From: Annona cherimola
Lineage: Eukaryota > Streptophyta > Magnoliopsida > Magnoliales > Annonaceae
Reading direction: 5' to 3'
Length of the DNA stretch: 64,000 nucleotides
Assembly (NCBI GenBank): GCA_030490835.1
Contig: CM059971.1
Location: 101,250,095-101,314,094, forward strand
A model generated the notes under the pieces. It saw only the letters and a program-made list of their open reading frames with translations. It had not been told where the DNA came from and ran no database searches. Below, one piece after another: positions 58,436 through 64,000 of the stretch (position 1 is its first letter; each line of letters opens with the position of its first letter). The position numbers were made by a program, and so were the translations under genes.

Positions 58436-59445
58436 GTAAGATTTCGAACCTGGCTGTTTCTTGGACTGTTCTTGGCTATTGCATTTTCTGTTTTCCCATT
58501 CGGTCGGCGAGGATTGTAGTTCGCCGGCAGCCTGTCGAGGGCCCGGCTTCTTCATGACCCGCGGCGCCTACGGCTACTGCAGTGCCTGAATCGAGCAACG
58601 GAGGGAGGGTCATCACCGGCAATCGCCTCGACGGATCTCCTCCGTCGTTGTGCTGCAATCACCGCAATCGGAACGGTCGAAGCTTGGTTGTTGCCTATTT
58701 CGCTTATTTTCAATGGCGGACGGTTGCTTTCGAGGCGCCATGCTTGATGACTGCCGCAATCTAGATGACTGCTGCCAGTGCGGCGACATTTTGCTAACTT
58801 TTTCTGATTTCTATGGGAAAAGCTAAATATCGTTAAGTTGGGCACGGTCCTTAGCTGTTTTTTATGCTATTAAAAATCATCACTTTCTGTTGGCCTCTGC
58901 GATGTAAATGCGATGTAAATTTTTCTGATAGAAAAAAAAAAAAGGCGAGACGTTCAGGATTATCTAATTGGATGGAATGTGATGAAATTTGGTTGAGGGG
59001 ATTGGATAAAGAAGGGGTTGTGTATCGGTAAATGAAAAATTATATCGGGAACGGAAAAGATAGCATTGAAAATGGGAAAGTATAGTTGTCTATAAAGATT
59101 ATATTGAAAACGGATAAAGTTTTTTAGGAATAGAAAATCCTATCCCATTCCATCCAATTGCATGATGCTCAACTTGTCTAGATGATTTTTATGTTATCAG
59201 GAAATTATCTCTCGTTGGTGTCTATGAAGCTATTTTATTTTATTAAGAAAATAAGGCAATGCTGCAATTTTTTTTAATATAATTGTTATCGCAGTTGTTG
59301 TTATTACAATAGCATGACTAATAGAATTTCGTTTTTTCTTTTTCAACAAACCCTTAACAACCAGATTGATACGTTTGAATCTCTCTCTTCTGTTTAGCCA
59401 ACAGCATTCAACTGTGTTGTGAGCATTAGCAGTTAGCAGGACAGT

Positions 59446-62400
59446 ATGGTTGATTTTAGTGCAAGACCAAATAATTATCACCCAAAACTTGAGGCAGAGA
59501 GATGCTTGAAACACCATGCCAGTAACTGTTTTCCTGAGTTTGAGAGCAGCCACAAAAGAGGACGACTTCATTCTAGCAATTATATGTCAACTTCAATTCC
59601 ATCACAAGGAGAAAATTTGAGGACTCAAGTAGAGGAGAGTGCACTTGATGAGGACTACATGTATTTCTTGTGTTGTTTTCAAGGCAACAATGGCTCAAAC
59701 TCCATGCATGGTCCAATTGATGAGCATAAACTTTTCTTGGATCATCTGAGGGAAGATGGGAACTCATATGTTCTGGAAATGGTGGATTTAAGGAGTGGGA
59801 TGCCCATATTTGTGAAGTATGAATTAAATGACTCGTCATCTGATGGTACTACTGAGATTACAAGTCAGAGCTCCAGCAACATTCATGACAAAAGGGGAAG
59901 TGCCTATGCTGGGATGAGGGTAAAGAAATCTTATAAGTCACGTTTTGTGAATCATGGGCAAGACATAGGCCCGACACCAAAATCTGAAGTTGTCTCCATT
60001 TCATCCTCTCTTGACCAAGAAAATAAGAATGGAGTGGCTCCAGTAGATGACAGCTATCAGGTGTTCATGAATCATGTTAGGCTACATGGTGACTCATATA
60101 TTTTGGAACTTCATGGTTTTTCAATCAAATATGAAGAAGAGAATGAAGAGTTGTCTGTGGCAGAAGGATCAAGTGTAGAGAATGTTTCGCATCGAAATGA
60201 GCCAGGGGTAAACTCCTATTCAACTTCTCATCAGCCTTCAGATTCTGTCAGCATTTATTATTTAGCTGTTGTAGCTGTTGTAACAACAATATGCATTAGC
60301 TTATAACATCTGAATTTATTTGATTAATTATCTTCTTCCAGTCATGTTTCTTATATTGCCTTTTTTGTATGTACCTCCCCATAACTTTTCAAATTCACTA
60401 TTTACGCCCCGACAAACTTAATTTTGCAAATAACAACCCATTTAAGTAAGTCATTTGCAAAATATCCCCACAATGATTTTTTTGCCACTTTGCAAATTTG
60501 TTATGGAAAATTTCATTTTATAGTTATTTTTAAATATCAAATTATGTGAAATGAACTCAACAAAGAAAATTTAAAATTTAATTCTTTTTGTGACCTTCTG
60601 TAAATAAAAATGTAGCCTTGCTAAGCCCATTTGTGGATTGCAAAATCAAATAGTTATGGTGAGGTAAATGCAACATTTGTAAACTCAGGTATGGTTTGAT
60701 TGATTATTTTCTCAGGCATCGTTCTTATATATTGTGCATATACTTGACACAGGCATCTGCAGATAATGGAGGCCACAAAGAATCCTGGTCTGATGGAAAA
60801 ACTTCTTACTTTAAAACAGAACTTATGAAAATTTTGAACAGGCCATATAAGCGACAGGAACATAAAGATCTATTGAAACAAGCAACTGAGTGTAAAGCAT
60901 TGCATAGCCAGAGACATCTGCGGACAACAGACAAATCATATCCAACAACAAGAGAGAGCATGTGTTATCTTGATTATTACCCTGGTAAGGAGGACAAAAT
61001 GCATTTTATTTTCTAAGTTTACTTTCAATTTCTTGTCAGTGAAAGGGTCACCAAAACTACGGAAGTTTTTATCAAATGAGTGAATCTTGAGGGCTCAGTA
61101 TTTTTCTGTTTTGCCCTTTTTACTCCATTCTGGTTTCTTTCTTACATTTTGAAACTTTCATACACATGGGAATGATTCTGAACACGTGGTTCTCCACAAA
61201 ATGGAATTATTCACTTGGTGATCTCTACTTTTTTGATAAATAACATTTATTGACGATGAGCAAGAAAACCAACAAAATTCTTCTGTAACATTTCAGAAAT
61301 AAGTGCCTCTATTGACCGATCACTTGATTTTTCTTTCTTGTTTTTTTCTTTGTAGTAAGTTAATCGGATTGAGACCTATGTTATTTCATGCGTCTTCTTG
61401 ACCAATCCACCTTATTGGTTGTTTGTGGCAATTCACCAACATTGCAATAGAGGATTTCTTATTTTTATTCATTTCTTGAGGGTTGATGCAAATTTCATCT
61501 TCTTTCCTTAATTACATCTCGAGGAAGGGGCTGGGATATTAGATAGACAACATCCAAGTACTTGTGCCCTGTCACAGTGAGAGGGAGGATGATTTTGGCT
61601 GATGGCATATAGATGCCAGGATACACTCCATTCTTGTGACGTCACTGTTATAATTTGCTTTCGTGATCTCTACTTGTGTTCTGTTCAACTAATTCATACA
61701 ATTTCTGCAGTTCATCTAATACTAGTTTTATTATTATTATTTTTTTTAAAAATTGCCTCTGGCTACTGAAGACCTGGCAGCACAAATCCACTCTGCTGAT
61801 AAATATGAAGCTTTGACATTATTACGTGGTTTCTTCTTCTGGTTAAAGGTGATCTTCTCCTTTCAAAAGGCACATGTACTTGATTCTGTATACTACTTCC
61901 ACTTTGTTCTTTTCAATGGAAACTTTTATGTCAATGCAAATGATATTTTATTATCACAGTCATGAATTAAAGTTAAAGTCACTGCTGTTTCTTGGATGAT
62001 GTCCTTATATAATCATGATCATTGCTTTACATTTCCACATATTGTTATGACTCTCTGATTTGAACTTTGGAGTCTAGGTTGCTTGAATTTTTTCTTCTCC
62101 TGATAACATCTAATTCTTATGATGACGACGTGTGTTTTTTGTGAATTGGAAGTAAAATAATGTTGGCCCTTCATGAAGAGTATTTATTTATCTTTCTCAA
62201 GCCTTGACAAACTCAAAAACAAATAAGCAAAGGAAAACAAAAGTCACTGTTCTACAAAAAGTTTTAGAAAGTATGGCGCCTAGACTCAACATGCAGTTCC
62301 TGTAAAGATCTCTATTCCAGCCATAAGCCATTCAGGTTGTGGTCTTGAGGCTTTTCTGAATAATGTCTTCTTCATTTGGCCACAGAGAAGAGTGTGCATG

Positions 62401-62570
62401 GTTTATTGCTGAGAGGCATTCTTATCATGTGTTTGATTATGTTATTGTTGAATTGTGTGCAGTTTTTATCTCATGAAGGAGCATTCATGCCATGGACAAA
62501 AACTCCATCTCGTGATCTTGGAACATTTCCAAGTGATTCCAATGACACGACACTGATTCAGATTTCATGA
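59446..62570 (+). CDS. Plant-specific uncharacterised protein (about 405 aa)
   Basis: The proposed coding exons are 59446-60246, 60753-60984, 61772-61848 and 62463-62570, phase-consistent and ending in TGA at 62568-62570. The first 3' splice choice (60246 donor GTCAGC, 60752 acceptor ACACAG) is the least certain. The protein has two copies of a module: DEHKLFLDHLREDGNSYVLE and, about 120 residues on, DSYQVFMNHVRLHGDSYILE, each followed by an (I/V)KYE stretch. Then come KTELMKILNRPYKRQEHKDL, LDYYPDLAAQI, LTLLRGFFFWLKF and LSHEGAFMPW. I recognise the YYPDLA, LLRGFFFWL and HEGAFxPW signature from an Arabidopsis family of unknown function, and assign none. The short conserved C-terminal exons argue strongly for a real gene. 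Confidence 0.75.
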
Positions 62571-62765
62571 TGCTGCTGTACTATTTCTTGGCCCTCGTAT
62601 TTGTAGCCATTATTTACCCAGAGATGATTCCTCTCTACATCATTTGCCATCAAACTGGAAAATGGGAAGCCATTTCAAAAAATGGCATTTGGCGGAGAGA
62701 TGGCATGGCAAGCTATAGTTGCTATATGCTGATCATATTTGTAGTCCTTAAGGTACATTTTCAGC
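62571..62765. other. Short convergent intergenic gap
   Basis: 195 bp between the stop of the plus-strand gene (62570) and the stop of the minus-strand exon (62766). The two 3' UTRs must be very short or overlap in antisense. Confidence 0.5.
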
Positions 62766-62924
62766 CTACTTGTTTTTGAAGATGACTCGTGGCTTGCCCA
62801 TGCTGAAGTTGAGCACCTGTGCATTCATATTGTACTTGATTTCACCATCATACAACATTTTGCGGATGTAGTGCTCTATGTCGGATCCAATCAATCGGAG
62901 GGTGTACTCGGTCAGCGGTGCTCC
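62766..62924 (-). CDS. Last coding exon of an unidentified gene (52 codons)
   Basis: On the minus strand an acceptor (TATCAACAG) at 62927-62925 opens a frame reading GAPLTEYTLRLIGSDIEHYI, then RKMLYDGEIKYNMNAQVLN and FSMGKPRVIFKNK, ending in TAG at 62768-62766. It has balanced, protein-like composition and good codon use, with no stop in this frame. The upstream exons must lie beyond 63 kb or outside the window; I could not find them in 62925-64000, which is mostly repeat. I do not recognise the family. Confidence 0.65.
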   Translation of the reverse strand, partial: GAPLTEYTLRLIGSDIEHYIRKMLYDGEIKYNMNAQVLNFSMGKPRVIFKNK

Positions 62925-63244
62925 CTGTTGATACACGTTCCAGTATGCCAGTTAGAGCAGCAACACCAAAATGGTTTATTTTAATAATTCATTCTTTTTG
63001 GGATCCTCTTTTCTTCCCCCCCCCCCCCCCCCCCTGTTTTTGTGTTGAATGGGCGGCCTAGGCTCTTGTACGACGCAGGGACCCCATGATGATTCTGGAA
63101 TAACTACTCTTGATTTTCAGAGGGTGGCACGTTAGGTGATTAGCGTGTATGGGTTATGGGTTGGCCTATTCTAATATGTGATGAAACAGAAGTTCCTGGT
63201 CTGCATGTTTTTTAATGCCTAAATTCTTCTTGGGGCTCTGGTTC
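62925..63244 (-). other. Probable intron with a C19 homopolymer
   Basis: The plus strand has an uninterrupted run of 19 C at 63016-63034, and unique sequence around it. If the exon at 62766-62924 is real, this stretch is part of its upstream intron on the minus strand. Confidence 0.45.
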
Positions 63245-63580
63245 AATGCCTCCTCCTGGGCACATATACCTATTTATTTTTATTTTTTTTTCAAATTTTT
63301 TTCACGAACTTGTTAATCTAAGTGTATTTAACATATGTATCAATTTTTACCATTTTTGGAGATTTTTAGATATTTATTTCGGATTTTTTAAAAATCAGTG
63401 GTATTTTAGTAATTTTAAATTACTAAAAATGCTACTAATTTTTAAAAAATCCGAAATAAATATTTAAAAATCTCCAAAAAAGGTAAAAATTTATACACAT
63501 ATTGAATACACACATTAACATTTCTGTAAAAAAATTTTCAAAAAAAAAAAAAAAAAGGGTGAAGTACACCCGGGAGCATT
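63245..63580. mobile_element. Foldback MITE related to 56780-57089
   Basis: The left side ATGCCTCCTCCTGGGCACAT, then ATACCTATTTATTTT, pairs with the right side GTACACCCGGGAGCATT. The arms TATTTATTTCGGATTTTTTA and TAAAAAATCCGAAATAAATA are perfect complements near 63371 and 63445. Words such as TTCACGAACTTGTTAATC are shared with the element at 56780. Length is about 335 bp. Confidence 0.82.
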
Positions 63581-63654
63581 GAGGCCGAGTGCATTGAACG
63601 AGAGCCCATTCTTCTTCTTTTGCATCAGAATAATGATGAGTGATCCTGTTAGCC

Positions 63655-64000
63655 CAGACTAAGTAAATACCCTACTTAGCCTAACTTAAACAACCTATTT
63701 ACAATAATTTTTTTTTACTTGTTTCTTTAGTGCACTTGTTTATCTAATTGTATTTAACATATTGACTAAGTTTTACCATTTTTGAATATATTTATCTATT
63801 TTTTTGAGATTTTTAAACATCTATGTGTATATATGTATTTAAAATACCTTTATTTTTAAAAATCTAAAAAAAATAGATACACATATCCAAAAATGGTAAA
63901 ATTTGATTTATATATTAAATACACCTAGATAAACAAGTGTATGAAGAAAAAAACAAAAAAAAGTTGTTTTAAATAGGATTTTTGAGGTGGGCTAAGTGAG
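63655..64000. mobile_element. Third foldback element of similar design, reaching the window end
   Basis: The left side CTTAGCCTAACTTAAACAAC, then CACTTGTTTATCTAATTG, is mirrored by CTAGATAAACAAGTGTATG, then GTTGTTTTAAATAGG and GGGCTAAGTGAG at the right edge. The centre is AAAATACCTTTATTTTTAAA. The outer end on the right may lie beyond 64000. Confidence 0.68.

Noticed and set aside
1..64000. A CRISPR array, bacterial operon or viral genome
   Set aside because: No regularly spaced repeats, no clustered prokaryotic-type frames; the repeats present are explained by plant transposons and local duplications.

Overview
The window is nuclear DNA of a flowering plant. It is AT-rich, its genes have many GT-AG introns, every recognisable protein is plant- or eukaryote-type, and the spaces between genes and many introns are packed with plant transposons. 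I see no operon, CRISPR array, rRNA or convincing tRNA, and I cannot name the species.

Layout. (1) 1-8891, minus: the 5' part of a FIG4-like SAC phosphoinositide phosphatase gene, cut by the window start before its catalytic motif. Its 5.85-kb third intron holds a three-level nest of transposons: an old RTE-type LINE on the minus strand, an L1-type LINE on the plus strand inside it, and a hAT-type MITE inside that. (2) 12345-23154, minus: a complete 21-exon SNF2 chromatin remodeller of the CHR24/ERCC6L type, with a solo LTR in intron 10. (3) 23155-28018: intergenic MITEs and duplications. (4) 28019-28549, minus: an intronless gene for a small two-membrane-segment protein of unknown function. 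(5) 28550-35304: intergenic, with a 664-bp tandem duplication, a 1.45-kb non-autonomous hAT element carrying a GC-rich cargo, MITEs, and a repeat that reaches the next promoter. (6) 35305-50368, plus: a ten-exon gene for a very long protein with five C-terminal CCCH zinc fingers (SOP1/ZC3H3 type). Its last intron contains a young RTE retrotransposon with an open reading frame. (7) 50369-58300: intergenic DNA dominated by foldback elements. (8) 59446-62570, plus: a four-coding-exon gene of a plant-specific uncharacterised family, probably with a non-coding first exon near 58.4 kb. (9) 62766-62924, minus: the last coding exon of a further gene that converges on gene 8. The remainder, to 64000, is foldback elements.

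The genes share no obvious pathway: phosphoinositide turnover, chromatin remodelling, nuclear RNA processing or decay, and two unknowns. The exon structures of genes 1, 2 and 6 were rebuilt by hand from splice sites and reading-frame phase. Every join kept the phase, which is strong internal support. The most notable non-gene content is the dated stack of transposons in the SAC intron, with an RTE tail about 30 bp from a splice acceptor, and the 5'-junction triplication of the young RTE copy.
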